Positions 42,426 through 54,127 of a stretch of 64,000 bases of DNA are shown here, one piece after another. The stretch is from Forficula auricularia (lineage: Eukaryota; Arthropoda; Insecta; Dermaptera; Forficulidae). A program made the position numbers and the translations under genes. The notes below the pieces were generated by a model. It was not told the origin of the DNA. It saw nothing but the letters and a program-made list of their open reading frames with translations, and ran no database searches. Where the stretch lies: positions 194,295-258,294 of the forward strand of contig JALMQS010000666.1 of the NCBI GenBank assembly GCA_024734495.1, given 5' to 3'. The first letter of the stretch is position 1. Every line of letters begins with the position of its first letter.

Positions 42426-42971
42426 TATATTTTTCAAATTCGAAATTAAATATTTATTTATTTTTAATATTTTTTTAAACAACAAGTCTGGGGTGTGGGT
42501 AATCTTATAAATTAGTTAGCAAGATTAACTACCAAGTAGTAAACCAACTCGGGTTTGAATCCCGCTCCAGTCAGATTCCTAGCGCTAAATTCAAACCAAA
42601 AGGCAGCTAGCAATCATCTCAATGAATATACTAAGCTTCTTAATAACTTATTTTGGAGAGATTAATTAGAAAGAGCTCGGAACCAAGTAATACGCATAAA
42701 GAAACAGAAAATGTAATAAATATTTAAATTTACTTTTTAGGAAGCTTACATAATTATCACAAATATGTATTATATTTGCTATGTCTGTTTTAAACAGGCA
42801 ATGATATATATATTCTAGCTATTTCGTTAACAATAGATCATGTCATTTTAACCATTAAGGGTAGTGGCAACTTGCAATTCTATTGAAGATTATTTATTAT
42901 TATTTTAATAGAAGATTGCAAGTGTCAGAGGGTGTAAATTAGTCATGTCGCAAAATAAATATTTTAATGGT
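42426..42971. other. Unassigned sequence with a B-box-like motif
   Basis: GGGTTTGAATCCCG near 42551 resembles the B box of a tRNA-derived SINE, but no A box is convincing. Inverted TTGCAATTCTATTGAAGA and its partner lie near 42875-42930. Confidence 0.35.
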
Positions 42972-43041
42972 TCAGTACCTGGAGCCATCGAGCAATGCAC
43001 GGTAGCTTTTTACTTCAGTTAAAAGCTATACATTAATATTA
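42972..43041 (+). repeat. R4 head fragment
   Basis: TACCTGGAGCCATCGAGCAA followed by TTCAGTTAAAAGCTATA, cut by R1. Confidence 0.55.
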
Positions 43042-43645
43042 TTACTTTACTATACAGGGTATGGTCAAGTAATGTAATCGTGGATGAAAAAAAGTGTTTT
43101 TTTTCCTTCTTTTTTTCGAAATATCTCAACAACGGCTTAAACTATTTTGATTAAAAAAATTGAGCGAAACCAGGACATTTCGCTCTACAAAAAAAGTATA
43201 ATAAGTAAACATCGAAAAAATAATATTTTTCGAGATAATAATTGTTTTCTCAAAACGTCTGTTAGTTAGGTTTGTGCGTTACCAAATTTTTGTGGACGAG
43301 CTGGTTCAAAGACTAGTGTCAATTTTGAAATCAAATTTTACACATAGTTTTGGTCCGTTGAGATTAAGAGCTGATTAGATTTTGGTGCATATCGACCAAA
43401 ATTAAGGGGGATGGAGTGGGGGGTTAAAAAATTTAAATTTAGGTCGTTTGAGAAAACTCAACCAAATTTTGTATACATAATCAGTGGGACTCTAGAAGTC
43501 TAAGAATGCAAAAACTAACCGTCCAAAATGGGGAAGGGGGGGGGTCAAAAAAATGGAAATCTAGGCCGTTTGAGCAATCAACCAAATTTTGTATACATAA
43601 TCAGAGGACCCCCAGAAGTCTAAAAATACAAAAACTAACCGACCA
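43042..43645 (-). repeat. R1 copy, 5' end missing
   Basis: Begins at the hairpin end (ACTTTACTATACAGGGTATG) and stops in a central unit at about 43645, where the next copy begins in the opposite orientation. Confidence 0.65.
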
Positions 43646-44003
43646 AAAATCTAATCAGCTCTTAATCTCAATAGACTAAAACTCCATGTGAAATTTGGTT
43701 TCAATATTCACACTAGTTTTTGAGCTAGCTCGTCCACAAAAATTTGATAACGCACAGACTAACGGACGGACGAACAGACTAACAGACATTTTGACAAAAC
43801 AATTATTATCTCGAAAAATATAATTTTTTCGATGTTTTCTTATTAGAGCTTTTTTGTTGAGCGAAATGCCATGGTTTCGCTCAATTTTTCTAATCAAAAT
43901 ACTTTCAGTCGTTTTTTAGATATTTCGAAAAAAAGAAGAAATAAACCACTTTTTTCATGCACGATTACAATACTTGACTATACCCTGTATGGTAAAGTAA
44001 AAA
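43646..44003 (+). repeat. R1 copy, 5' half missing
   Basis: From AAAATCTAATCAGCTCTTAA to the hairpin and GTAAAGTAAAAA. With 43042-43645 it forms an inverted repeat lacking both 5' ends. Confidence 0.65.
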
Positions 44004-44035
44004 TGGGAGCCCGAAACACACCCAGCCCGGACTAA

Positions 44036-44083
44036 ACTTTCGGAGGTTCGGTTAGTATATATACTAACCGAACCTCCGAAAGT
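44036..44083. repeat. Perfect 48-bp palindrome
   Basis: ACTTTCGGAGGTTCGGTTAG is followed by TATA and the exact inverse, with no spacer. A partial direct repeat (TATATATACTAACCGAAC) follows at once. Confidence 0.9.
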
Positions 44084-44114
44084 ATATATACTAACCGAAC
44101 CGGAGTCGATTTCC

Positions 44115-44287
44115 ACATATTTTACGTTATATAGCTGTAAATTAAATTTTAATGCTGTTAAATAACCATTGTTGCAGTTTTTTTCATACATAGATCTCCA
44201 ATATAATATTTTTCTGTGCATATTATATAAGAACTGTTCCCTCTTATTATCTGGCGTTAAAACACACTTTTGTGACGTGATTTTCAC
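44115..44287 (-). other. Unrecognised open frame
   Basis: Begins MKITSQKCVLTPDNKREQF and continues with basic and aromatic residues. No domain was recognised. It may be an exon or chance. Confidence 0.2.
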
Positions 44288-44929
44288 CTTTTTCGGCGTT
44301 CATTTAAATCGCACCTTTTAAAAATTAATCATATTTACCTACCTGTTTTATTTTAGAGATCTGATCATCACGAAACTTACTTAAGTGAATTGGCTGTTAC
44401 GTAATATCTATTTCTTGGTGTTTATTTCCTGTTTACCTTTTTCTTCTTATCACATTTTGTTTTTATCGAAAATTTCTTCTTTTTTTTGAACTATAAATAT
44501 ATAATTCTTTGTTTTGGTGATAAATAACAATTTTTCCTACGACTTTTTATTGGTAAAAACAAACTTACTGGATTCGAGATGATTGTGTTTGGCTTCTCTC
44601 TGTAGGCAATATATCTTTTTAATAGTTTTGACTCTCTTATGAACTTTCTCTCTATTTATTATAAAATAGAAAAAAAGAGGAATTGTTTTAGTAAAATTAT
44701 TCTTTTTTTTTTGTTTTACTTTTTGATTTCGTATTTTTTAATTCCACCAACCGCTTTAAATAAAAAAAAAAATGCCTTGAGCAAAACATTCGTTATAAAA
44801 ACTTTTCACTGTGGTAGAGAAAGGGGTAGGGAATCTATGAAAAAAATCAACTGGTGTGGGCACCACACGACTTTCATATTAGTTTCTCCCGAGGGGTGAA
44901 CCGCGACCTAATATGCTGTACACCTACTT
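44288..44929. other. T-rich sequence, nothing recognised
   Basis: No gene or repeat end was seen. A TTTTATTTTAG acceptor-like site lies near 44350. Confidence 0.35.
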
Positions 44930-45170
44930 CCAATTGTACTTCCAAATATTTACCTCGGCTAAAGAGGAAGACGCGGGTTCCAATCCTTCTGGATGCTAAA
45001 TTTCATGTTTCCTTTTCAAAAGAAAAAAATAATAATGAAATGATTTATTGAACTGCAAAAATTCGCAGACTGAATAATGAAAATTATTCAAATTTACGCG
45101 GTTCAATTAATTTAAAATTAATTACAAAAAAATGGAACTAAATTCGATAAAAATATAATGTTTATACAAA
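44930..45170 (+). repeat. tRNA-derived SINE, 5' part decayed
   Basis: CTCGGCTAAAGAGGAAGACG, GGGTTCCAATCC (B box) and TTCTGGATGCTAAATTTC match the minus strand of 55745-56100, as does the 3' body ATTCGCAGACTGAATAATGA. The A-box half is replaced. Confidence 0.65.
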
Positions 45171-45199
45171 TAATTATTAAGATTTTTTTATTTAGATCT

Positions 45200-45650
45200 A
45201 AGAATTTTAACTAGAAAATAATCTCTTAAATCTGAGTATAACGAAGTTTTAAGATCATTATAAACACTTATTTTCATTGTTGTTGACTTTTCAATTTAAT
45301 AATTATTTATTTAATAATTAATTATTTAATCATTATTATTTGATAATTAAGTTGAATAATTATTAAAAATAATTATTAAAATTTTGTTTGAGATCTAATC
45401 GATTTAATATTGATTTTGATGAATCCAACTCTATTAACAAGTTTTCAGGATGAGAAAACAATCTGGCTAGGTCTGGACCTGGACAAATTTCATCTTAATT
45501 GATCTTTTCTTAATTAAAGTAATTATTGATAGATGAAAATCTCAATAAAAAAGTTTGTTTACATTTTTTTCAATTATCTTTTATTTTTAATTGGTTTTTT
45601 AATTTTAAAACCCACTAATAGGTTATAACTTATAACAAATATTATTATAC
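45200..45650. repeat. R6 arm fragment and R4 body (minus)
   Basis: 45200-45415 matches the R6 arm at 23400-23560 and shows the empty site of the 22337 insertion. 45416-45650 is an R4 body in reverse. Confidence 0.6.
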
Positions 45651-45654
45651 GAGG

Positions 45655-45790
45655 TTTTCGTGCGTGCCTTCGGCACGCCCTCTGAGCTCGGCCCTCCGGG
45701 CTGGTGGCCTGGCGGCCGGCGTCTCGATCCAAAAATGTTATTCCTCTTAAAACACCACACTCCAAATGTATACCTGTAAACTCCCGAAAA
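45655..45790 (-). repeat. GC-rich GAGACGC block with hairpin
   Basis: The plus strand carries GTGCCTTCGGCAC (hairpin) and GGCCGGCGTCTCGATCC. About 100 bp match 23161-23250 in reverse. Confidence 0.55.
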
Positions 45791-46199
45791 TACAAAGTCT
45801 CTCAAAAGTTTCGCCTCATTTTCGTCCTAAGAATAAAAAAAATTTAGATTTTTAAAAAATTATTAAAAAGTGGCAAATTATTAAAAAATAAAAAAATAAT
45901 ATATAAAATACAAATCAAATAAGATGTGATTAATTTATTTTTCTGTGCGCAAAGAAAAGCGAATTGAATATTTAATTTTTGAGTGGTGAGGGGGGGGGAG
46001 GAATAATTATCAATATATTTAATGTTTCTTAATTTAAAATCATTTGGAGTCTTTCATTTCAAATTACAATTACAATTATATTTCAAATTTGCCGCAAATA
46101 TACCGCATATATACCGACGGCATCAGCGCTCACTATCGGCAGCATTCTCTGAGCGTTGTTACAAATTAATCTAGGCTCGTATATATAGTATTATATTAA
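45791..46199. other. AT-rich sequence with SINE tail fragment
   Basis: The piece at 46150-46185 matches the SINE-like body near 22640-22670. Otherwise nothing was recognised. Confidence 0.4.
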
Positions 46200-46755
46200 A
46201 AATAGGATTTTTTTTTAATTAACAGCTGTCTAAATCATAACATTATAGGTGGATTCATAACAAAACAGATGTGTTTACAAATAAAGTAATTGAAATGGTT
46301 TTTTTTTTATTTAACTTGGGAACAAATCTTATTTAATTTTATGTTTTTATTTAAGATCTTATACGATTATTTTTTTTTATTATTATAACTAGCTATAAAT
46401 ACAACAGCTCGGCTCAGTTAAAAGCTATAAATTAGTATTATTTTTAATTTAAAATTCTGATAAAAATCACTACACCTATGCGAAAACTGGGTGCGGCGGT
46501 GGGGGTGGGGGTGCAGTGGTGGGGAGCCAGGTGCAGGGCTGGTTGGGTGTGCAGGAGGTGGGGTGCAGTGGGGGTCCGGGGGAGCGTAGTGCGGGGTTTT
46601 TAGAAGGGGGTATCAGGGGTCCATATATACTATATATAGTGTACTATACATATATATTTGTATATTTATCAGAATTTCAAATTAAAAATAATATTGATAT
46701 ATAGCTTTTAACTGAAGTAAAAAGTTGCCGTGCATCGCTCGGTGGCTCCAGGTAC
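46200..46755 (-). repeat. R4 copy, reversed
   Basis: G-rich core at 46490-46610 and the hairpin end GTGCATCGCTCGGTGGCTCC at about 46730-46750. Confidence 0.6.
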
Positions 46756-47160
46756 TTTCACTTATGAATGATCTAACCAAAAACAAAAAGATGAAATGTC
46801 AATAGAAAGAAAAAAGTACCTACTATTGTATTTAGATAGCACAAGGCCAAAAGTATACTTTAAATATTAATAATACAAACTTCCTAATAAAATATTTGAT
46901 TAAAATCTCAAATTCGTGACTACTTAGGTAGGGCGTGTTGCCGATAATTAATCACGTGTCGAGTTTGTTCTAGATGTAGTCCTTATATATGTAGTTTAAT
47001 TCATTGTAATTTAGTGTGAATTACCTACCCTTTTGAGTTACAAGTTCCAATTAAATTTTTATAATATAAAATACGGCAATTAAGCTTATAATTGACGATA
47101 ACAAGTTTTCAAATACGAATAATATTTGTGACTTGTTAAATCACTTGTAAAGTAAACAAT
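46756..47160. other. Unassigned sequence
   Basis: No gene or repeat end was recognised. Confidence 0.4.
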
Positions 47161-48161
47161 TTTTAACTTTACCATACAGGGTATGGTCAAGTATTGTAAT
47201 CGTGGACGAAAAAAATGTTATTTTTTTTTTTTGCTTCGTTTTTTCAATATATCTCTAAAACAGCGGAAACTATTTTAATTAAAAAAATTGAGCGAAACCA
47301 TGGTAGTTCGGTCTACAAAAATGTCCTAATAAGTGAACATCGAAAAAATTATATTTTCCGAGATAATAATTGTTTTGTCAAAATGTCTCTTAGTCTGGTT
47401 GTCTGGTTGTCTGTGTGTTACCAAATTTTTGTGGACTAGCTAGCTCAAAAACTAGTTTGAATATCGAAACCAATTTTCACGCGTAGTTTTGGTGCATTGA
47501 GATTAAGAGCTGATTAGATTTTGGTGCATGTCGACCCAAAATTAAGGGGGGTAGAGGCAAGGGCGGATCCAGGGAGGGGGCGGAGGGGGCGATCGCTCCC
47601 CCCCCCATACAGGCCCGTGCCTGGCGGGAGTGCAACACGTGCGTCGCACGCAGAGGCCACAAAACGGCGGCCAAATCGACAGCGAATTTATAACAATTTT
47701 TTTTAATGAACTTAAAATATGAGATATGAAATTTGTAAAAAAAATTTGTAAAAAAAAAAAAACATTTATTTTTTTAAAAAAATTTAAAATTGAAAATAAA
47801 GTTCTATGTGTGTGTGTGGGGGAGGGGGGCTCTCTGCCCCCGCCGGGGGCCCTCCGCTTGGACAATTCGATGGCGACACACTTTCGAGATAAAAAGTAGA
47901 TCTTATATATAGTACATAGGGCACCTTATATACATTCTCCCCCCCCCCTCTCCCCATAAAAAATTCCTGGATCAGCCCTTGGGTGGAGGAGGCTTTAAAA
48001 TTGAAAATCTAGGCTATTTGGGCAAACTCAACCAAATTTTGTATACATAATCAGTGGGACTCCAGAAGTAAATTATTATGAACATGATTATAAATAATTT
48101 TAGGGGCCAGGTTGTATGGTAAAGTCAAGTGGATGGGCACATCAGAACACGTCAGCTTATT
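47161..48161 (-). repeat. R1 copy split by a hAT-type MITE
   Basis: From AACTTTACCATACAGGGTAT to CGTCAGCTTATTT, interrupted at 47558-47981. Confidence 0.7.
47558..47981. mobile_element. hAT-type MITE (CAAGGGCGGATCCAGG) with 8-bp target duplication
   Basis: Ends CAAGGGCGGATCCAGG and CCTGGATCAGCCCTTG. Target copies GGTAGAGG (47550-47557) and GGTGGAGG (47982-47989) differ at one base. 424 bp, C- and G-run rich. Confidence 0.8.
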
Positions 48162-48570
48162 TCGATATATCTCAAAAACAGCGGAAACTATTTTGATTTA
48201 AAAAATTGAGCGAAATCATGGTATATCAGTCTACAAAAAAGTCCTAATAAGTGAACATCGAAAAAATTATATTTTCCGAGATAATAACTTGTTTTGTCAA
48301 AATGTCTGTTAGTACCTTATAAGGTACTAACAGACATTATACTATAGTTAGTACTTTAGTCTGTGCGTGCGTTACCAAATTTATGTGGATGCTCTAGCTC
48401 AAAAACTAGTGCGAATATCAAAACAAAATTTGACATGTAGTTTTGGTGCATTGGGATTAAGAGCTGATAAGATTTTTGTTGAGATCGAAGCCAAAATTAA
48501 TGGGGGTGGGGGAAGAGTTTAAAAATTAAAATTATAAGATTTTCAAACTAAAAAAAACAAACAAGAAAAA
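48162..48570 (-). repeat. R1 copy, partial
   Basis: Direct repeat of the preceding R1, lacking the hairpin end. It reads through CATTTTATAGTATATTTCAT on its own strand, the empty site for 11268-11664. Confidence 0.6.
48301..48338. repeat. Perfect 38-bp palindrome inside R1
   Basis: AATGTCTGTTAGTACCTTA is followed directly by its inverse. Confidence 0.9.
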
Positions 48571-48584
48571 TGAAATATACTATA

Positions 48585-49039
48585 AAATGAGTTTAAAGAT
48601 TATTATTTTTATCTGGGGTGAAAATTGAAGGGAGTGGGGCGACTCCCCCCATAGAGGCCCGTTCCTGGCTGGATGTGCGACACGTGCGTCGCACGCAGAG
48701 GCCAAAAAACGGCGGCCAAATCGACAGGGAATTTATAACAATTTTTTTATTTTTATTTTTTTATTTTTTAATGAACTTGAGTATATGAGATATAAAATTT
48801 GTAAAAAATTTGAAAAAAAATCATTTATTATTTTAAAAAATTCTTAAAAATTGAAAATAAAGTTCTCTGTGTGTGGGGGGGGGGGGGTGCGTCTCTGAGC
48901 CCCCCCCCCCCCCCCCCCACTTGGACAATTCGACTCGCGACACACTTCCGAGATAAAAAGTAGATCTTATATACATCGGGCACCTTATATACATTCTCCC
49001 CCCCCCCCCCCCCATAAAAAATTCCTGGATCCGCCCTTG
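48585..49039. repeat. GGATCCAGG element, left end missing
   Basis: Right end CCTGGATCCGCCCTTG at 49024-49039. Interior matches 47558-47981. Long C and G runs give spurious open frames. Confidence 0.6.
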
Positions 49040-49044
49040 CACCC

Positions 49045-49500
49045 CGCACCCAGTTTTTGCATTTCTATCTTTCTAGTGGTCCACATTTCTAGTAGTACAC
49101 CAATTCGCCCTCATTCGTTCATAATGATAAACATAATAAAAAAATAAATATGAAAATAATAAAAAAAAAATAATCATATGGGATCTGAAATAAAAACATA
49201 ATATTAAATAAGATTTGTTTCCAAGTCATATAAAAAAAAGCCACTTGAACCACTTTATTTGTAAACACACCGGTAATGTTATGATTTAGACACCTGTTAA
49301 TTAAAAAAAATCCTAATTTTAATATAATATAATAATATTTATTATAACCTATTAGTGGGTTTTAAAATTAAAAAAAACCAATTAATAAATAAAAGATAAT
49401 TGAAAAAAATGTAAACAATCTTTTTTTATTGAAATTTTCATCTATATCAATAATTACTTTAATTAAGAAAAGATCAATTAAGATGAAATTTGTTTGTTTA
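49045..49500 (+). repeat. R4 body
   Basis: CAGTTTTTGCATTTCTATC, then GTAAACAATCTTTTTTTATT and TCAATTAAGATGAAATTTG. The tail is lost. Confidence 0.6.
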
Positions 49501-49542
49501 TTGAATTCAATCATAATATAAAAAATAAATGGATAATCTTAC

Positions 49543-49628
49543 CGAGATGCTGTGCGTCTTTCCTGCAGCAGCAGGTGGTCACATGGTCCCCAGTGACACA
49601 CCCTTGCTCACCTGCATTAGCGCGTCAA
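49543..49628 (-). other. Candidate host exon, unrecognised
   Basis: A GC-rich 86-bp island on the minus strand lies between TTTTTTTTTCAG and CTCG|GTAAG, both good splice sites. Every frame across the whole 86 bp has a stop, so it would be a UTR exon. With an inner acceptor (ATGCAG, start 49611) 22 codons are open: EQGCVTGDHVTTCCCRKDAQ HL. With a third (CTGCTGCAG) only 20 nt remain. Which is used cannot be told. Confidence 0.35.
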
Positions 49629-50650
49629 CTGAAAAAAAAATAATGGTTTTTTTTTTTTTATCTGAATAAATTCCCGTTATCACTTCAGTCTTATTAATTT
49701 CTCATTTATCGACTGACCAGAGTTGAAAAAATTAATATTAAAAGTTCACTTATCATTATTCTTCCATGAATATTCTTATTTTCTACAGAGTATAGAATGA
49801 CAATTAAAGTTATATCAAACACACACTATTTGAAAAACATGAAATTTATAATTTTTTTAATATATATTTTAATATAATTTCGCTACACTGAAAAAACGAT
49901 ATATTTATAGTTAAGAAATTATATTTGATATGATATGCAAACTTACTTAATAATATAATAAGGTTCCGACTCAAAATACCACTAATATTGCTAAAAATAA
50001 AATAATTTTAACTTGCTATTTATTTATGAGTATTTTTGAATTCATCACGTTATTTAGCAATGAGGTTTTCTTAAAATGATTCTTAAATAATTTTATTTAT
50101 TCAAAGAAATATTTTCAATTATTAAGCACGCAAAGAATGAAGGTACACTGAAAAAACGATATATTTATAGTTAAGAAATAATATTTGATATGAATAGATG
50201 GTGATGTTAATTATGGCGAAATCGATCTCTCTTCAATATGAATAAATGATATACGTATTTTAAGTATTCATTTGGAGCAAATCTAGATATATTAATAGTT
50301 AAGATGCCGCCATTCGAACCAAGCACCAATAATTAAATTATGAAAATATTGTTATTTGAGTTAAATTAGTGGAATATTTAAATTTAATAGTTGGGCATTT
50401 AAATGAAATAATATGTAATTTCGACAAGAAATGATATAATATGATATATATTCAAGCTAATATCATTTATATTCATTTGATGTAGAATCTTTATTCAAAT
50501 GAATTATATAAATATTTAATTTAATTATTCATTTGGTTCAATTAATTTAATTTAATTTAATTTTCTATATTTGAAAAGTATAAGGTAGTCTAATTTTTAA
50601 TATATATTAATATTTCTTATTAACTCTTTGTGGTATTTAATACTCGAATT
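49629..50650. other. AT-rich stretch with a direct repeat
   Basis: CACTGAAAAAACGATATATT onward (about 50 bp) occurs at 49885 and 50145, 261 bp apart, perhaps ends of a MITE. No gene was seen. Confidence 0.45.
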
Positions 50651-50654
50651 TATA

Positions 50655-51205
50655 ATCAATTAATTTTTTTTTAATTTTATTAAACCAATTATTTTACATT
50701 AATTAATGTATACATTGTATTTTTTTGCTTCGATTCCGGAGATTACTTCTCCACCATCGAGTGTCCTTATTCATCTTTAGTCCTTGTTTTTAATAAGAGG
50801 AAAAATCTAATTAGATAAAAAAACCTCTTTTCCGATAATTATTTCAATTCCATTATTCCCCAATCAAGTCGATTGGCCTTCTCCTCCGTCCCATCCTTTC
50901 CCCACCAATTCCACTCACCTCCCTCCCCATCAATCCACCAATTAAATTGTTTAATTTTAATATATATATATTAATATTTGCAATAACCTATTAGTGGGTT
51001 TTAAAATTAAAAAAAACAATTAATAAATAAAAGATAATTGAAAAAAATGTAAACAAACTTTTTTATTGAGATTTTCATTTGTCAATAATTACTTAATTAA
51101 GAAAAGATCAATTAAGATGAATTTTGATGAGGTCAAAATCGGTAGAGCTGTTTTTAAAATAGAACAATGATACAAATATAAATATATATACAATTTTTAG
51201 ATAGA
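50655..51205 (+). repeat. R7 block and R4 tail
   Basis: 50655-50885 is nearly identical to 29700-29915. An R4 body follows (50975-51200). Confidence 0.6.
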
Positions 51206-51835
51206 TGTCGCTTCGAACCAAAACTTTTGTTAAAAATGATTGATTTAATGTTCAAAAGTTAACACATGATTATTCATACACAGCTTTAAGTACCTATATA
51301 ATTAATTAGAATTATTACCTTCCCGTGTTTTATATTATGATGTAATTAGGATCATTTTCCACCTGTGTTTCAATAGAATGTTATCAAATTGAATTAATAA
51401 AAGGATCCACAGTTCAATTAATTAAAGGGTTTTTATATATAGTATGTCCCCTATATGCAATGAATTTTATCTCTATTTTTCCATTTAACCGAAAAACAGC
51501 CCAAGTGTGGTTTGTTACCCATATGTTAATGGTTCCTATTATCAGGTGTTAAACAATTTGTAAAATATAATAATCAGATTAACAGGGTGAAATAGCTCTC
51601 ATATAAACAGTATTATGCCAATTGTTATGATAAAAGAGTTGTATTAGTGATGACGTATTAACTTCTTTTTATTTATTGTATTCTCTAATCGGAACATATT
51701 TTGTTTTTCTTTGTTATTAGTTTACTAGTATACAATCAGGCAGGAAAATTGGTGGTGTTTTTTTTTCGAAAAATCTCTAAAACCGCTTAAATTAATTTAA
51801 TAAAAATAATAAATAAATAAACAATTGAACAATAT
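51206..51835. other. Unassigned AT-rich sequence
   Basis: No gene or repeat end was recognised. Confidence 0.4.
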
Positions 51836-52770
51836 CTTCTATATATATAAAATTCTTTGCCCGATACACTCACTCACTCACTCACTCACCACTCATCATC
51901 GAAACAGCCAGAGCCAATTTCTGGACATAGAAACATGAAATTTGGAGAGGATATTACATTTATGACATAGGGGGCTCACTAAGAGAAGGATTTTTCGAAA
52001 TTCGAACCCTAAGGGGGTCAAAGGGGACAAAGTGTGTTTTCACTGATTATGCGATATCTCTTAAGGACGATAAAATATCTACTTGCTTTTACTTATAAAA
52101 ATACTAAATTAAAATATCTAAAAACTTATTTCAGGATTTTTTGAAATTCGACCCTAAAAGGATCAAAAGGGCAAAATATCTTTGCAATGTGTTTACACTA
52201 ATTATGAATTTTCAATTAAGAACGATAAGATATCTACTTGATTTTTACTTAATTAAATTCTAAATACAAATATCTAAAAAGTTATTTCAGGATTTTTTGA
52301 AATTCGACTCCCAACTATCCAAAATGTGAGTGGGGGCAAAAATTAAAACTCTTAGTTATTCTTTATTACTTTAAGAAACTATTCCTGTAAAAATCAACTA
52401 TCAAAATAGACTATATGGGGGCGAAGGGGGGGGGCGCAAAATATAGAAATTTTTAGCTTTTTTGCTAATTCTACTTTAGAAAACTGTGGATTAATTATTT
52501 GGAAATATCTAAAAATAAATTTCAACTTCCCAAATGTAGAGTGGGGACAAAAATTACCGATTTCTCTCCGATATAAGTAGATCAAATTTTGTAATGTTAG
52601 TTTTTAAGACTATATAAAATGTATGCTGTAAAAATCAATAGCCAAAATGAGTGCGTGGGGGCAAAATATTACAAATATATATTACAGACCTTATAATCAC
52701 ATGCCGAGACGCAGCCCGCCAGGGCCACTTGCCTTCGGCACGCCCTCTACAGCTCGTCAATGTATATTTT
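51836..52770 (+). repeat. R5 repeat
   Basis: Starts TCTATATATATAAAATTC and a CACTCACT run, then ATGAAATTTGGAGAGGATAT and repeated GATTTTTTGAAATTCGAC units. Ends near CATGCCGAGACGCAGCCCGC. The reverse copy is 62270-63199. A TC start next to TATATATA recalls Helitrons, but no CTRR end was found. Confidence 0.6.
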
Positions 52771-53029
52771 ATCTGCGGCCCGAGAGAATTTTTTTTTTTC
52801 AAATGTGTCCCATGTAAACCAAAAGGTTGGACACCCCTGTTTTATAGGAGAAATTATTGTTGTTAATCTGCGTATTTTTAAAACATCGCAAATAAAAAAA
52901 AAATCATAATAATAATATAATTTATCTAACGTCTAAGGAGTTTTGGATTAAATTACATTTTAGACCGAAATTTTTTAATAACTGAGTACTATGAAAAAAA
53001 ATATATATATAATACACTTAAAAATATAA
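52771..53029. other. Unassigned sequence
   Basis: CGGCCCGAGAGAATTTTTTT and GGTTGGACACCCCTG near 52780-52840 look like the end of a short repeat. No gene was seen. Confidence 0.35.
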
Positions 53030-53890
53030 AGATAATTATGTAATTTAGTTACAACTACACGACGAAATTTTTCGATGAAATCACTTTTTTGAAGTCGGTG
53101 TCAAACATATACATTTTATGAATCAAACTCGACGGATTTTACTTAGTACGATTGGCGGGTACGCTCGCTTATATAATTTGTTTGGCACCGACTTCATGTC
53201 ATCAACATTTCGTCGTTTGGTTGTAACTAAATTAGATATATTATTTTATACCTTTTAGTGTATTTTATTTTATTTTTGAGTTTTATTATTAGTTTATTTG
53301 TTGCAATTTAATTTTTTAAAGTCGGTTTTTTTTTTATAAAAAATATTTTTATTTTCTCTTTTTAGTGATGCTTATTAATAGTGACTTATATAATACCTTG
53401 CATGCATCTCATAAGAGTTAAAGCGTCGGGCGAATGAATCAGAAAATGATAAAAAATTCAATTCATAAATATTGAAATTCTCTCGAAACGTTTGCGGGTT
53501 TTAAATGTACATTTCAAGATTGTTTTTTTTTATAAAAGATATTATTATTAAAGTTTCGATTATTTGCTCATAAGAAATTGAGATTTACGTTAATTCGTCA
53601 TTGATCATATCTATCAGAACTTGACCAAATTAATATGGTACTACCTCAAGGCAACCTCTTTTCTAGCAAAAATAATAATTGAAATCGGTCCACAAACAAA
53701 GAAGTTATGTCTGAACAAACATAGCAAAAAAGGTTTAATACCAATGAAAAAAACGTGAATTAATCGAAACTAGACTGATCCCAATGCAAAAATCATCAAA
53801 ATCGGTTGACAATTGGCGGAGATATCAGTAACATAGATACAAAAAAATTCAGTCGAATTGATAACTTTCTCCTTTTGTGAAGTCGGTTAA
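53030..53890. repeat. R2 copy
   Basis: Hairpin pair around 53090-53195 and a terminal GAAGTCGGTTAAAAA at about 53878. Confidence 0.7.
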
Positions 53891-53989
53891 AAAATCTTAA
53901 TAGAGGTAGTTTAGAATCTACGCAGCTCCTGAAGCTATTACTCTATAAAAGAGAAACGTGGGTAATAAAAAAGCGTAAATTGTACTCAC

Positions 53990-54085
53990 GCTACGATAAA
54001 AGGGTCTTCGAGAGCAAATATACTCAAGAATTTAAGGTATTCTTGGAGGGTTTCTGGCATCTTAAGTTTAGAAGCAGAGACGTTG
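53990..54085 (-). CDS. Candidate coding exon of an unknown host gene
   Basis: On the minus strand an ATTTTTAG acceptor is followed by a 96-nt open stretch and a GTGAGT donor. It reads NVSASKLKMPETLQEYLKFL then SIFALEDPFIVA, with 31 full codons, start phase needing two bases and end phase leaving two. The sequence is not repeated in the window and is more balanced in base composition than its surroundings. R2 copies press it closely on both sides. The protein family is not recognised. Confidence 0.5.
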
Positions 54086-54127
54086 CTAAAAATTTGGGTG
54101 GGTGAGTTTTCACTAATTGCGCCTCTT

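Noticed and set aside
42540..42565. tRNA-like B box GGGTTTGAATCCCG
   Set aside because: No matching A box or cloverleaf; kept only as a note.
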